DNA of 64,000 bases, taken from assembly GCA_022749755.1 (NCBI GenBank), contig CM040452.1:8698350-8762349 (forward strand), given 5' to 3'. Position 1 is the first letter of the stretch. Every line of letters starts with the position of its first letter. Below are positions 36,324 through 49,026 of this stretch, in pieces. Origin of the DNA: Azadirachta indica (taxonomy: Eukaryota; Streptophyta; Magnoliopsida; Sapindales; Meliaceae). The notes under the pieces are model-generated. The model ran no database searches and was not told where the DNA came from. It saw only the letters and a list, made by a program, of their open reading frames with translations. The translations under genes were made by a program, and so were the position numbers.

Positions 36324-37255
36324 GTGAGTTTAATTATGTTTTGTTGATGTTGAAAATCTGTTAAGTTCGACTTCAAACAACAAAGTTCAACTCTTATTGA
36401 TTACACTAGATTCAAGTTTGCCTGCAAAACAAATGAAGTGATCTTAATTATTGAAATTTGCATTAAAATCACTCAAATTTATATAAAATATTTAAAATAT
36501 TTTTAAGTTTAATTAAATAATATTTATGCTTTATTCTGTTTAAATTAAATAAACTTCAAGTATTTTTCAATCATTTACTATTTTTTAAATTTATCTTTTA
36601 AAGGAAATAACTGACTTATATTATTTACATTATTTCTATTCATATATTTTAAATATAATTTTGAAATAATCAACACCAATAAAATATTTGTACTTAATTA
36701 CTGATAAAATTTTAATAAAAAAAATTATTGAAAATAGTTCCAATTTTTCTTTTCAAAAATTATATCAAATATATTTTTACAATTTTTAAAATTGAAAAAT
36801 AGTTTTTAAATATTATATCAAACATATATCTAAATATTAAAAATATTAAGAATACAATTGATATTTTCAAATCGTATCCAAATTTTGAAAATAATTTTCA
36901 AATCGCAAACCAAATGGTCTCATTTTCTTTTGTATTCTAATTAATTATTTGTATTTTTTTTACTAATTTATATATTCTTCTATTAAATTTTCGGGGTATT
37001 TTCATATACCTTCAAATTTGTGGAAATAACACTTAGAAGGAAAAATTATGAAAATTTATAAAAACTTCTCTTATTATAGTAATTCTGCCTTATTAACTGT
37101 GAGTTGACCTACTAAAATAATAAAAAATTTAAAATACCCTTTAACCTCTACTTTTTATTGTAAGTGCACAAATCCTTACTCTTTTAACTTTCAATCGTAA
37201 TTTGGCAAAATCAAAATGATTGTAACCGCCACTTTCACCAATCACTGTAGCCACC
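36324..37255. other. AT-rich spacer between FAR relic and gene relic, copy A
   Basis: No gene recognised; same in copy B (58335-59265). Confidence 0.5.
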
Positions 37256-37388
37256 ATGTCATCGTCGCTTGCACTCACTTCCACCACTTAAGCCATCGTC
37301 ACTGCTCCAATTGCCCACGCCATCTTCGCTGCCTACCGCCGCCACCTTAAGCCACCAACCATGGTCGACCACCCTAGCATCATTAATG
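37256..37388 (+). pseudogene. First-exon-like relic of an unidentified gene, copy A
   Basis: Reads MSSSLALTSTT, stop, AIVTAPIAHAIF then LKPPTMVDHPSIIN, with donor-like ATG|GTAAAT. The stop is at the same codon as in the old copy at 14145. Function unknown. Confidence 0.45.
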
Positions 37389-39116
37389 GTAAATTTTTTA
37401 AGTAAATGGTAGTGATTTGAGAAGATGATTTTGATGAATATGCTCGCTGATTTTTTAGGTTGCAAAGATGAGATCTATGTTGGGTTGTTGAAGAAAGTGG
37501 CAGTAACTAAAAAAAGGTTTTGATGAAGTTGCTTGTTGATTTTGTGAGTGTTTTTTCGATCAATTTGGGTATTGGTTTCATGTTAAATGAAATTGCAAAT
37601 TTTGGTTGAAATCGCTCCTACAACAATAAAATGTTTTATGGGTTTTTGATAATTTTTGGTTATATGAACGTATGTGGATTTGGGTATTTAGGGCTTGTGA
37701 ATCTGAAATGACTTAACTTACTTAGAAAGGTAAATCTATGGGTAGGGATTTGGTGGTGGTTTCTGGTCAGCAAATGGCGATGGTTGGAGGCAGTGAATTG
37801 GCCGTAGTTGCTGCAAAATATCCTATAACTGTTTCACTCTTATTTGATTATGTTTTTATTTACTTATTTATTAAATAATTCAAATAACTTTATTTTAGAT
37901 ATAAATGATAATATTCTTGTCAAAATATAGTATGTTTATTAAAATATTTAAAAATTTGCAAATAAATGATAACATTCTTGTCAAAATATAGTAATTTTAC
38001 TAAAATATTTAAAACTTCAAGGTTAATTGATGGTCAACAAAATGAAGATGCTGTAATAAAGGAGGTTTTTATGAATTTTTACAGATTTTTTAAATACTAT
38101 TCATATAAACTGTAGATAAGGTATATAAAAAATACTCTTTAACTTTATTTTAGAGGTAAATGATAATATTTTTGTCAAAATATAGTATTTTTGCTAAAAT
38201 ATACCGAAGTTCATGGTTAATTAAAGGTCAATAACAAGAAAATACTGTAGTTGGGGGAATTTTATGAATTTTCGTAAACTCTTTAACTAGTATTCTCATA
38301 AACTTTAGAGCAGACATGTGAAAATATCTGTTAAATTTTATGTGCAAAATATAAATTGAATCTGAATTCATATAAATTAACTTGTTATATATCAACATTA
38401 ATTTTTTTTCCTGTTAGAGCTCATATTGCCAACTTCCAAACTTTTGTAGTGTAGAGGTTTTACGCCAACTAACTAAGTTATATATGCATGCATGCATGCA
38501 TGTGATGTCCATGAGTGTAGTGGGGCTTCTCCATATCCATAAAACGAAAGATAAGTATATCGCTTTAGCAAACTATTTTTTAATATTATAAACACTAAAC
38601 CGATATTATTGAACTGTCATATTATAAGATATTAATGATATTTTTAGTTGGTATTAGTAAGAATAAGGTAAAAATAGGAATTAAAATAAAAACGTTGAGA
38701 ACAAGAAAGACCTCCCCCTCCCACCCTATCCCATTTTTCATTTATAGCATATCGATTTAACAAATCATATTTGAATAAAGTTTTATGATGTGTTTGATTA
38801 CTGAAAATGAGAAATCATATGGGATATTATCAATTTTTTTTCCCTAAAATATATGATATTATCATGTATATGTCTAAGATTGGAGAACTAGGCAAACACC
38901 TCCCTCTCAAACGACTATTTGTTATTGTAATTAATGAAAATAAATAAAATTATTAAAATATCCTTTTAATTAACTATGAAAAATTGATAATATCATATTA
39001 CAGGCATTAATATCGTAAAGGGGTGTAGATGAAAAAATAAGAATTTGCATACTTTACACGACCATATATACCAAACTTCTTCATAAACCATTACAATATT
39101 TTTTTTCTTTCATTCT

Positions 39117-39167
39117 AATCTTATATTATTTAGTTTTATCGTTTAATAAATTTTCTCTAAGCTTAGG
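39117..39167. other. 51-bp microinversion in copy A
   Basis: This segment is the reverse complement of 61131-61181 in copy B, with one mismatch by eye. The old block (near 15975-16035) has the copy B orientation, so A carries the derived state. About 5 bases on the left and 15 on the right of the segment are missing in A. Confidence 0.9.
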
Positions 39168-39262
39168 CTTATAGAACCATGTTGGAGCATGATTGTAATA
39201 ATTACAATGAATAAATTTTACAACAAAAATAAAAGCATATAAACTACAGTACTAGTAGCGAT

Positions 39263-40960
39263 GGCGACGAGCCGGGGACCTTAATCCTCGGGCCCTTCTC
39301 GATTAGGCCGTTATTTCTCATCCCTAGCCCATCTCCTATTTAAGCAAACTGGGGATGAGTTGGGAATATCTTGGTTTAAGTTGGGAATCCCTGTAGGCTG
39401 CTAGCCCCATGTTGACCTTATTTTACTTTTCTAAGAAAAAAAAAAAATTTACAATTTTAGAACTTAAACACTAAACCTGAAGGAAAATATAATACCTTAT
39501 TATTGCACCACTTATTTCATTTATTAAAGAATATAAACAAAAATATTTAAGTAAAAATATATATTTAATTTATATTTTTAAAATACTATTTTAAAATTAT
39601 TATGTCCATATAATAATTTTGTACCGTAAGACAATTCAAATTCAATAATTATAACTATTATTATTTATTAATGTAACAATAATTTTAACTTTAACATCAT
39701 AAATATATTTTAATATTATATTTTTAAATTTTGATAAAATAAATTTGACTACAAATATAATTATTTTTAAAAAAAATAAATTTTAAAAATTTTCTTAAAA
39801 ATGCATTTAATTTTTACACATGGTATTATTTGATAATAATTCACTAAATTAAATTATATATGAGTACTATTAACAATTATCTAAAGTAATTTGAATTTAC
39901 AAAAGTTATTCTTACTTATAATGGATACCGAGTGATTGTAAGGAGAAAATTGAAAGGTGAGAGAGCTTTTATTTATTTAAATAAAATTATATTAATACAA
40001 TTTTATAATAGTTTCAAAAGTATTAAACTTAATATAAATCTTTTAAAATATTAAATTTCATTGAATTGATTACATATTTAAAGATTTAATTAAAATTAAC
40101 TTTTACAATTATCAATTTTTAATTTTTCATCAAATCTCATAACATGAAACAAATTGTTTTATATCTTTTCAATAGTTGTAAATTAATTTTTTATACGTGA
40201 AATACCATTTCATATTCAAAATAATACAATGAAAATAGATACTTGATTTTTTTCATAATTGATAAATAAAATTGATAAAAAGTTAGAGAAAATATATTAA
40301 ATTAATCTTAAAGTTTAATATTTCTTACTTTCTTAATAATTTTGCAGAAAAATATTTTCTTTGACAAATAAAAAATATGAAAAGAAAATAAAACCTTTGA
40401 CAATTTCTTATTTTATAAATCTCATAATATTATGTTAAAATAAATTAATTCATTAATTATAAATTGATTTTTTTTACATTAATTGATTATTTTTTTTTTT
40501 TATTAAAATTTTTTGTTCCAAATCTAATTATTAAAATTATTGAATTTTTTAATTGTTGATTATTTCAGTAAATTTTTTATTAAGAAAATAAATTTAAATA
40601 ATTTCAAAATTAATTAAATTGTAAAATTGTAAAAAATTAAAGGATTTAATTGATTAAATTAAAAAATATAATTTTTTTTTTAAAAGACTTGATTGAGTAA
40701 AATAAAAAATGAAAAACGTTTCTAATTATTTATTAAATAAAATAGATTCAATTATAATTAGTCAAATAGAAAAAAAAAAAAAAATATGCGGGAAACGGGA
40801 ACAGGCCAGGGAAAGAAACCTATCCCCGTCCCCAGCCCCATTTTAAAACAGGCATAGGTTTTCATCCCCATTTCTGTCCCAGTCCCTGTTTGAGCCCAAA
40901 AAAGCATCACCATTCCTAGTCCAAACGGGTGAGCCTTTGCGAGAAAAATCGCCATCCTTA
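39263..40960. mobile_element. Possible hAT-like repeat with GC-rich ends, copy A
   Basis: A GC-rich island (39263-39420, GAGCCGGGGACC, GGGATGAGTTGGG) and another (40790-40960, CCCCGTCCCCAGCCCCA) enclose about 1.4 kb of extremely AT-rich DNA. The ends are loosely complementary runs of GGGGA and TCCCC. The old block has a much shorter version at the same place. No protein is recognised. Confidence 0.35.
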
Positions 40961-41476
40961 AATACTAGTATACTGTTTGACCAGCAGCTTCTGACTGCAC
41001 CAGCCAGCGTCAGCAGCAGTAGAAATCTATCGGCAAGCATAATAACAGCTCAACCAATTCAGTAGCGGATAAAGCAGCAGCAATAGCGCCAGAGTAGTAA
41101 CTCCACAGCATCTGTATGCAGCAAGCAGTGGTAGGAGACAGCCGATTGGCAAAACAAAGCAGTAGTTAGCCCAAAATCACTGTCCAACGGCAGAGAAGGC
41201 AAAATCTCCATATCATATAACTTGGAACAGCCATGGTAAACTTTCTCTGCAACCAGTCCAACCATATCAAAGCAACTTTAAAATAAAAATTTATCATAAT
41301 TTCATTAATTCAAACTAAAAAATAAGCCATCACTGTCGATTTTGCTCCTAAAAAAATATTATTTAACACTGCAAAATGAAAAAATCAACATATATCTACC
41401 ATTTTTAATACAGAAAAAATCCCAAACAATTAATCAGGGAAAAAAATTACAAGAATGTTTTAACTTCAATGTCAAA

Positions 41477-41530
41477 TTGAGCAATCTATGGGCTCCCACA
41501 GCCTTAATGCTTCAGTCTCAATCTCCTTAG
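41477..41530 (+). pseudogene. Internal-exon-like relic of an unidentified gene, copy A
   Basis: Reads LSNLWAPTALMLQSQSP and then TAG at the place where the old copy has CAG before the donor. Matches 22282-22335. Confidence 0.4.
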
Positions 41531-41859
41531 GTTGGATCGGTCCTTGAATAAAAAAATTTACAAGAAAAAAATTACAGAAGAAAAGAGAAATAAACCCAAA
41601 TTAGGTTATTCATTTCTCAACCAAATTAATCAAGCAAAGAAATTTTTACTGGTATAAGGAAAAAAATTTAACAAAAACCTACACCAACACTTAATCCAAT
41701 TAACAAGCAAAGTAAAATTTAAAAGAACATATAATCTAATTAACAAGCAAAGTAAAATTCAAAAGTACATATATATTCGAAGTTGTTTCCTTTAATTTTC
41801 TTTTTCAAAATTCTCCTTAAATGTCCTCAAATAAATTGAGATTGATGAGGGAGAGTTTG

Positions 41860-42060
41860 CTGGAGCCAGAAGAGATAATAGAGAAGGCGATGGTGGGGAG
41901 TTGATAGTATTAAGAGACGACGTAGCTATTGGTGGAATCTTCAAAGCTACTGCCGCTAGCAGAGATTTGTCTAAGGAGAAGGCACGGTAGATGCGATTCT
42001 GTGCAAGTAATTATTGGTGCAGTTGTCATGACTGTTGGTGTGTGAGAACAGCGAACACAA
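41860..42060. other. Conserved GC-richer block, copy A
   Basis: Homologous to 22600-22830; the - strand reads ALKIPPIATSSLNTINSPPS in one frame. Not assigned to a gene. Confidence 0.3.
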
Positions 42061-42098
42061 CCTAACTATCAATGTGAGTAGCTGGAAGAGCGTGGGAG

Positions 42099-42539
42099 TA
42101 GGGGTAGCCACGTTTCGATCCTGTCCGAGTTTTAAAAAAAAGGACTGGAACCAAAAAAATTAAGTTTTCAATTTTAGGATCAAATCGGACCAGATAGGTA
42201 AAGAGAATCGGATCAAACCAGACCTAATATATAAAGAAACTAAATTAAATTAAATTATAATTTTTTAAAAATTTTCAAAATGTTTTTGGTTATAAAAATG
42301 TTGTCGTGTTTCCTTAACTCATCAAAATGATAGAGTTTTCGTTGAAAAAAATGAAAAAATAATAAATTTGATTCAGTTTAAATTTTCAGTTTAAAAGTAA
42401 AATTAGACTGAAAATTTTAAAATTTTAAATGTAAGAATCGAAATCGAACCGAATTGTATAAAGAACCAAACCAAACCTGTCAATTTTGATCCGATTTTGG
42501 TCGAGTCTAATTCGGTTTGATTTTTTTGCTCATCTCTAA
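42099..42539. mobile_element. MITE-like element, copy A
   Basis: Diverged copy of 22874-23354, beginning TAGGGGTAGCCACG and ending TTTTTTTGCTCATCTCTAA; ends loosely inverted. Confidence 0.5.
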
Positions 42540-42639
42540 GTGTGAGGGTGGTGCAGCTGAGAAGGGGTTGTTGGAAAAAAGGGTAAGGGGGAGTGTGGCT
42601 ATTTATTAATTTGGGAATTTAGGATTTTCAAATAAACTA

Positions 42640-43480
42640 TTTATAAATTAATTTATATAAATAATTTTAATAAAAATATTTAAAAATTAATTTATAAGTA
42701 CTTATTATAATATTTATCCTAATTTGCAAATTTAACATCATCTTAGTATAAATTATTTTTTTTATTTATAATTAATAGTATAATGTTTATTTTTATTTAT
42801 TAATTCAAAATAATCTTATTTTTAAAAATATTTGTTATTATATTTGTCATAATTTCTATTTTTTTATAAAATATACTTTTCATATATATTTATATTCTAT
42901 ATTCATTTATTAATTATAATTTATTTTGTATTTCATACTATTATTTATATAATTAATCATATTTTTATTTGATGATTATAATCTTTATTATACCAAAAAA
43001 TATTATTGACGCAATTATATTTTTTTATTTTTAAATTGTTTTAATAAAAAAATAACTATCAAACTGAACAAAACAATCACAACAACAGTTTAAGTGATCG
43101 AGTTCTTTATTCACTTTGTATAAGATAAATTTAGTTTGTAATATGCGAGTTAATTATTTAATAAATTTTATAATTAATTTTTATGATTAAACTAAAGGGT
43201 ATTGTAATTTATAATATTTTTTAATACTTTTTTTATATTTATCTTTATTATTTCTATTTTTTAATTTCTAGTTTACGATTATAAATTATTAAACATATTG
43301 ATGTGTAAAAATAAAATCAAAATAATAAATTATATTTAAAATTAAATTTAGTACATAATTAGAATTTTTGTTAAGAAATATATCTAATTTTTAAACAAAG
43401 AGTACTTTTGTCAAAAATAAGATGAATTTTTATTCCTCGATAATTCTTTGTTCAACAAGTAAAAGGAATACGTATTATTA
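42640..43480. other. AT-rich spacer, no gene
   Basis: Copy A stops matching the old block at about 42645. The following DNA is almost entirely A and T, with no recognised feature. Confidence 0.5.
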
Positions 43481-43649
43481 TTACTTTTCTTTTCCTATCC
43501 TTTTCCTATTCCTTTCCGTTTCTCTTTCACCTTTTTTTTAATGCCTTTCTATTCTTCAAACTAAATATAGTTTTAATGTAAAATAGCTTTAATTTATAAA
43601 AATTAATATCTTTTATTGTAAATTTTTATAAATTTTCATAAATTTATAT

Positions 43650-43850
43650 TTTTAAAGATAGACATTCACAAGAGAGAAGAGACTATATATATATAATTAA
43701 CTTAAAAAAAAAGTTTATAAATACAAACTCGTAATAATTTGAAGGATAATTTTTCTATATATATATAATGGATAATGATCAATAATCTCTTAAATTATGC
43801 CATTTATAAACCAAGTAATCTTGACCCTTTTAACGAATAATTAAAGTCAT
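43650..43850. repeat. FAR-upstream module Q, copy 1
   Basis: Contains ATTCACAAGAGAGAAGAGAC, a TA tract and an AATAATCTCTTAAATTA block. The same order occurs at 45590-45740 and 48640-48760. Confidence 0.75.
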
Positions 43851-43949
43851 ATAATTAACATACATGTTGATATAAACTCAAATGTTTGAAAGTATTTATA
43901 AAATTTATGGCGCATATTTGATAACTAATACAGTATTATTATGTGTATA

Positions 43950-44230
43950 TAAATATATTGTATGAGTTTGTTTTTGTATGGGTTTGACTCGACTAGAATG
44001 TGACCCGACTAGAATGTGACCCGAATTCAATCCAAAACCCAGAATATATATTCGGGCATTTAGGGCAAATATTATACTGTATATCTTCTATATTCTTGAG
44101 TGAAATTTGTCTCCCTCTCCCGTGGTTTTTCCTCTGAAGTATTTCAAAAATTTTCTACATAAATCTGGTATTATTTTTGATTTCTTGTGTTTTCTATTGC
44201 TTAATTTACTTGATTTTGTATAAAAGTATT
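43950..44230. repeat. Possible solo LTR fragment
   Basis: AATGTGACCCGA...CAATCCAAAACCC, TTCGGGC, then TATTCTTGAGTGAAATTTG and TCTCCCTCTCCCGTGG resemble the LTRs of plant copia elements. No second LTR or coding part is seen, and the edges are undefined. Confidence 0.35.
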
Positions 44231-44511
44231 TAAATTTAATGATTTAAAAGTGATACAAAAATCGAATAAAGTTATTAGGTTGTTAACGCTTTCCCTGAGA
44301 ATGATTACAAAAATTAACAAAAGACCATAATTTTGATTATTATACAAAAAAATTGACTGCAAAACAATAATTTATGACGTATAACAAAAATTTTAAATAT
44401 TATAACAAAAAAATATAATAAATTACACAAAGCCATTCAATACACCACGATGATGAAAATCCTGACGAAGACTGCAAAAATTTTTAATATGTACAATCAA
44501 AAATATTATTA

Positions 44512-44775
44512 ATGCGTAGTAGGGCTTTTTCGTACAAGGTTGATGTGAATGGTCTCTTTCTATTTATTGACCGCCAAACCATTAAATTTATTATATCATG
44601 ACGGCCAGAAAAAAAAAGGTAAACAATTTTTTTAATTTTATTAAAAAAAATTAAGGTCGTTTTCTTCAGTCACCGACTTTTTTGACTTTTTGAGTATATG
44701 TCAGTAGGTATACGTCACGGGAGATGAAGAAAGTGTGAATATTGACAAATAAAGTGACACAAGAACTAATTTTTT
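44512..44775. repeat. FAR-upstream module X, copy 1
   Basis: Marked by TATTTATTGACCGCCAAACC, AAGGTCGTTTTCTTCAGTCA and GTATACGTCACGGGAGATGA. Best match is copy 2 at 45141; copy 4 directly precedes FAR copy B. Confidence 0.85.
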
Positions 44776-44814
44776 TTCATTATAATAATTATTTTAAATT
44801 AAATACATATCATA

Positions 44815-44960
44815 TAAATGTAAGAAGCGACAGAAACACATGCAAATTAGCAAAGCAAGTCAATAGAGTGAGATTTAGAGGAAGTTAATTTGTGCAGACT
44901 TCTTTCAATTAACTTTAAAAATAAGATTGTCAACGCATAAAAATTTTCTTCTTTCTCATA
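44815..44960. repeat. Module S, copy 1
   Basis: Contains CAGAAACACATGCAAATTAG and GAGATTTAGAG; repeated at 47390-47540, each time just after a module X. Confidence 0.75.
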
Positions 44961-45140
44961 GTTAAATTAATTATTGATCAAATTAGTTAACTATAGTTTT
45001 AATTATATAAATATATGTTAATATACGTGTAATTAATATATAATTAAATATTACTTTTTTGAAAATATTTTAATAAAAAATAAATATTTAAAACTTGTTT
45101 TAATAAAAATACAGCTATTTATAAAGTGTTTAAATAAATA

Positions 45141-45405
45141 TTATTAATGCATAGTGGGGCTACTTCGTGGTAGATATGAATGGTCCCTTTCTATTTATTG
45201 ACCGCCAAACCATTAAATTTATTATATCCTGATGGCCCAAAAAAGGTATCAACAATTTTTTAATTTTATTAAAAAAAAGAAATTAAGGTCGTTTTATTCA
45301 GTCACCGATCTTTTTGATTTTTTGAGTATACGTCAGTAGGTATACATCACATTGATGAAGAAAGTGTAAATATTGACAAATAGAGTGATACATGAACTAA
45401 TTTTT
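45141..45405. repeat. FAR-upstream module X, copy 2
   Basis: Close match to 44512-44775, including TATTTATTGACCGCCAAACC and GTCAGTAGGTATACATCACA. Confidence 0.85.
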
Positions 45406-45589
45406 GTTTTTATGGGGAAAGTCATAATTCCTGTGTCATGGTTGAGCAATCATAATTCCTACTTCAATGTGTGAGTTTTATATTCTCCTTTCCTTTCCTT
45501 TCCTTTTCTGGTTCCTTTTCTTAATTTATAAAAATTAATATATCTTTATGGTGAGCTTATGTAATTTTTCATAGATTTATATTTTAAGC

Positions 45590-45740
45590 AATACATACAT
45601 TCACAAGAGAGAAGAGACTATATATATATATATAATTTAACTTCAAAAAAAAAAATTATAAACACAAATTGGCACTAATTTTGAATGATAATTTAAATTT
45701 ACACTATTTTATAGATCAATTAATCTAGAGACTTTAATAA
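45590..45740. repeat. Module Q, copy 2
   Basis: ATTCACAAGAGAGAAGAGAC and a TA tract as in copy 1. It is preceded by an AATCATAATTCCTACTTCAA block that recurs near 48470. Confidence 0.75.
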
Positions 45741-47194
45741 TTGATAATAAATCTAATACCTGTAATTATTGAATAATTAAAGTATCAGAATTAATATACA
45801 GAAGATGTAACTCAAGTATTAAAACTTATTTAAATTCAATAATTTAAAAGGCATAAAAGGGTTGGGTAAAAGCTAACACCCTATTGATTCTTTTCTTAAC
45901 AGTGATTGCAAAAGTTAACAAACAACAATGATCTTTGATTTGTTTCTAGGAATGACTGCAAAAAACTTTTAAGACATATAACAAAATTTTTAAGTATTGT
46001 AATAAAAAATAAAAAAATACAGAATATCACTTAGTGTTTGTTTAATTTGGTTTTTTCATGAACGAAAAAAGCTTTTTAATGATAAAAACTCTTTTTAAAT
46101 TTTTAGGTGTCGTTCGATTGTCACTGAAAAAAAATTTTTAAAAATTAAAAAAGTTATTTTGTTTCTACGGGAAGAAATTCAAAATTTATAATTTTGATAT
46201 TAGAACTTCTTTAACTTTTTTAAAAGATTGAATTGTCTAAAATACCATTATTTTATTTTAATAAATTTATGTTATTTTCTTAAAATATAACATTAAAGAT
46301 TCGTCTATTAAAGTAATTATTCAAATTTTCTTAAAAGTTATTTGTAACAACTAAATGAACAATAAATTTTTGTAAAAAATACTATTTACAAAAAAATTTA
46401 TGAGAAAAAAGTCTATTCTAAAAAATTTTATTTGAAAAATTATACTAAATAAATCATTAATATATCACAATGATAAAAATACTGATGAAGGATTTATTTG
46501 TTTTCTGTATTGAATAAAGTTTAAATAAAATTATTCAAGCATTTAAGAGATGTTTAGTTATTAACTTATATATAAAAACTTACTAAAAATTTATGAATAC
46601 AATTAAGTTAAAAATTTTAATTTAAATTTCTGAATAACAGAGTTTTGTAAATTAATTAAATATTTTATTTATTAATAATTTCCTTAGTGTATTATTATAT
46701 TTTCTAACGCTTCAATTTTACATCTTAACTAATATTTTTTGTTTGTATACCATCTCTCTCTATTTTTATGAAACTTGGAACAATATTTAACATAATTTAT
46801 CTTTTTTATTTGTTTTATCATTGAATTTTATATCATTTAAATTATTAAATCATAATTTTTGTAACTCATAATGCAAAATAAAGTCATATACCATATGAAA
46901 AAACAACCTACATATAAATATATTTTCTTAAAAGTTATTCAATTTATGAACTATTATATGAATATACTGAAATTTTTTAATAAAATATAAATATAGATAT
47001 ATGTAATACTTAACAATAGTATATATGTTGACATATTAATTTTAAATTTTTTATTTTTATAAAAAAATAACTTAATATTTATATTCAAATATTTAATGTA
47101 AAAAATAAATATATTAATCAAATTCAAATTTCAGTTACAATAGACTTCAGATAAAAAAAAATAAACACTACCGAAAGCCATAAAATTTATTAAT

Positions 47195-47350
47195 GCGGGC
47201 TAGAGTTTAGTAGTTGCCAAATCGTTAAATTTGTTTTCAGCCATCGTCACATGCACTCTTCTGCATATATTGTATAGGTAGGTAGGTATATATATACATC
47301 ATAAAGAGATGTAGAAGGTGTGAATATTGACAGATAAAGTGATATATGGA
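47195..47350. repeat. FAR-upstream module X, copy 3 (diverged)
   Basis: Retains GTTGCCAAATCGTTAAATTT, GTAGGTATATATATACATCA and GAAGGTGTGAATATTGACAG. Followed by module S copy 2 and then by a FAR exon fragment. Confidence 0.7.
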
Positions 47351-47645
47351 TTTTTTTTTTCATTGTAGTAATTACTTGGTTAAAATTTAAATTACGTGTT
47401 ATATAACTGTATGAAGCAGCAGAAACACATGCAAATTAGGAAAGCAAGTAAATAGACTGAGATTTAGAGAAAGTTTATGGAAACTCTTTTAAATTTATGT
47501 TTTAAAAGATAGGAACGTCCACAAATAAAAATTTCTCTATACGTACTTGTATACCCATATTTGTGGTATAATAATACAATTTCTTTATTCTTTTTATTAC
47601 AATTTTAATTAAAATATTACACATCTCAAAATTTTTATTGAACAG

Positions 47646-47805
47646 ATATGTGATGTAGGGTTGGTAGTTAATTTTGCTGCAACAACGACCTTTGTACTAG
47701 GAAAGTAATATAGTCAATGATAATGAGTAAAATATTGACAATTAATTGTTATTCAATTCATTATCATTGAGTATATTACTTTCCTAACGCTTTGATGAAC
47801 AGTAT
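47646..47805 (+). pseudogene. FAR exon-3 fragment interrupted by a foldback element
   Basis: After an AACAG acceptor-like site the sequence reads [15 protein letters not shown], the end of FAR exon 3, then breaks at 47697 and resumes at about 47787 with the FDEQY-like end and intron-3-like sequence (GTTTCAAGACTAATTACTTC). The other FAR exons are absent. The following part joins sequence resembling 38505-38580, so the segment is chimeric. Confidence 0.8.
47698..47786. mobile_element. 89-bp foldback/MITE with 29-bp inverted ends
   Basis: Left arm 47698-47726 (TAGGAAAGTAATATAGTCAA...) and right arm 47758-47786 are reverse complements with one mismatch by eye, separated by 31 bases. It lies within the FAR exon-3 remnant. 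No clear target duplication. Confidence 0.85.
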
Positions 47806-47829
47806 AGTACATTAGTTTCAAGACTAATT

Positions 47830-48640
47830 ACTTCTATTTTATTTCACTTGCATGTGGCTTCCCCGTATCCAGAAAATGAAGCAAAAAAGTGAAGTATAGT
47901 GATTTAACAAATAGTTTAACAGTAAAGTTTCCAAGATAAAACCTTTTTTAGGTGTGGAGGTACATATTTTTTTAAATACAAATGTACAAAGATTTATGAT
48001 GTATTTGATTGGAGGAATCGAAGGGAGAGAAAAAGAATTTATATAGAAATTCTCGTTCTTATATTTTGTTGGACCAAAGATCCATGTAGAAATGAGGACT
48101 AATGAAATAAATCTGTGTGACTAGATGAACCAGACAAGTGAAGGAAAGAAATTTGTATTATTCAGTAAATAAACAAGCTTTATTAGAAGCTGAATATAAC
48201 TTGTTCTGTTAACAACAATTTTTTATATTAAAAAATTCTTAAAAAATCTCAACTGAGTGAGAACGGAACACCGACGTGCTCCTAAACTTATTCAACAAAC
48301 AAACCATAAACATTGAATAACTACCTCCTAAATAAATTCAACACTGAAACAAACTTTTGACAATATTTCTTGAACTAATCGAATAAATTTCACTAATTTG
48401 CAGCAAATTAATTCTCCTTATTCCTTGAAATAGTGAAATCATAATTCCTCTCTTGTGGTTGAGGAATCATGATTCCTAATTTCAATTGTGTGAGTTTTAT
48501 ATTTTAATCCTCCTGTATACGTATTTATACATATATTTCATTTTAATTTATTTTAAATAATTTAATAAAATAAAATATTTAAATTTAATTAATTATTTTT
48601 TAATAATTTATCAGACATTTATATTTTAAAAGACACAAAC
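47830..48640. other. Spacer, no recognised gene
   Basis: The first part resembles non-coding DNA of the duplicated block; 48040-48420 may be an LTR-like fragment, but I cannot support a family. Confidence 0.35.
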
Positions 48641-48760
48641 ATTTGCAAGAGGGAAGAATATATATATATATATATATATAATGGATAAATATTAATAGTC
48701 TCTTAAATTTACATTATTTATAGACCAATTAATCTTCACATTTTAATGGTTAACCTAAAA
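48640..48760. repeat. Module Q, copy 3
   Basis: CATTTGCAAGAGGGAAGAATA, a long TA tract and AATAGTCTCTTAAATTTACA match copies 1 and 2. Confidence 0.7.
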
Positions 48761-48912
48761 TTTATTACGTAAGTGGTTGATGGCCGAAAAAATAATTTTT
48801 TTAATTTTATTTAAAAAGAAAGAAATTAAGGTTGTTTTCTTCAGTCGCCAATCCTTGTGAATATATTATATATGTGGGTAGGTATACATCACAAAGAGAT
48901 GTAGAAAGTATG
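48758..48912. repeat. FAR-upstream module X, copy 4
   Basis: GATGGCCGAAAAAATAA, AAGGTTGTTTTCTTCAGTCG and GTAGGTATACATCACAAAG match the other X copies. It sits 150-300 bases before the ATG of FAR copy B and is absent upstream of copy A. Confidence 0.8.
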
Positions 48913-49015
48913 TATCCCACCTAAAGCCCACTCTCTACCTATATATATACATATACTAGTTCATATTATTAATTACGGAATATTTTTTATTTTATTTCTT
49001 CATATTCTTTTGCTC

Positions 49016-49026
49016 TTTATATATTT
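49016..49026 (+). promoter_or_regulatory. Candidate TATA box of FAR copy B
   Basis: TTTATATATTT, same distance from ATG as in copy A. Confidence 0.5.

Larger units (their letters stand above)
26930..41980 (+). repeat. Segmental duplication, copy A
   Basis: Collinear with 48950-64000 at an offset of 22010-22022 bases, differing by scattered substitutions, small indels and one 51-bp microinversion. It contains an intact FAR gene, a truncated FAR relic, two intronic transposons, the exon relics and the GC-rich element. The right end given is only where copy B reaches the window end; the true limit is further right. Confidence 0.95.
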
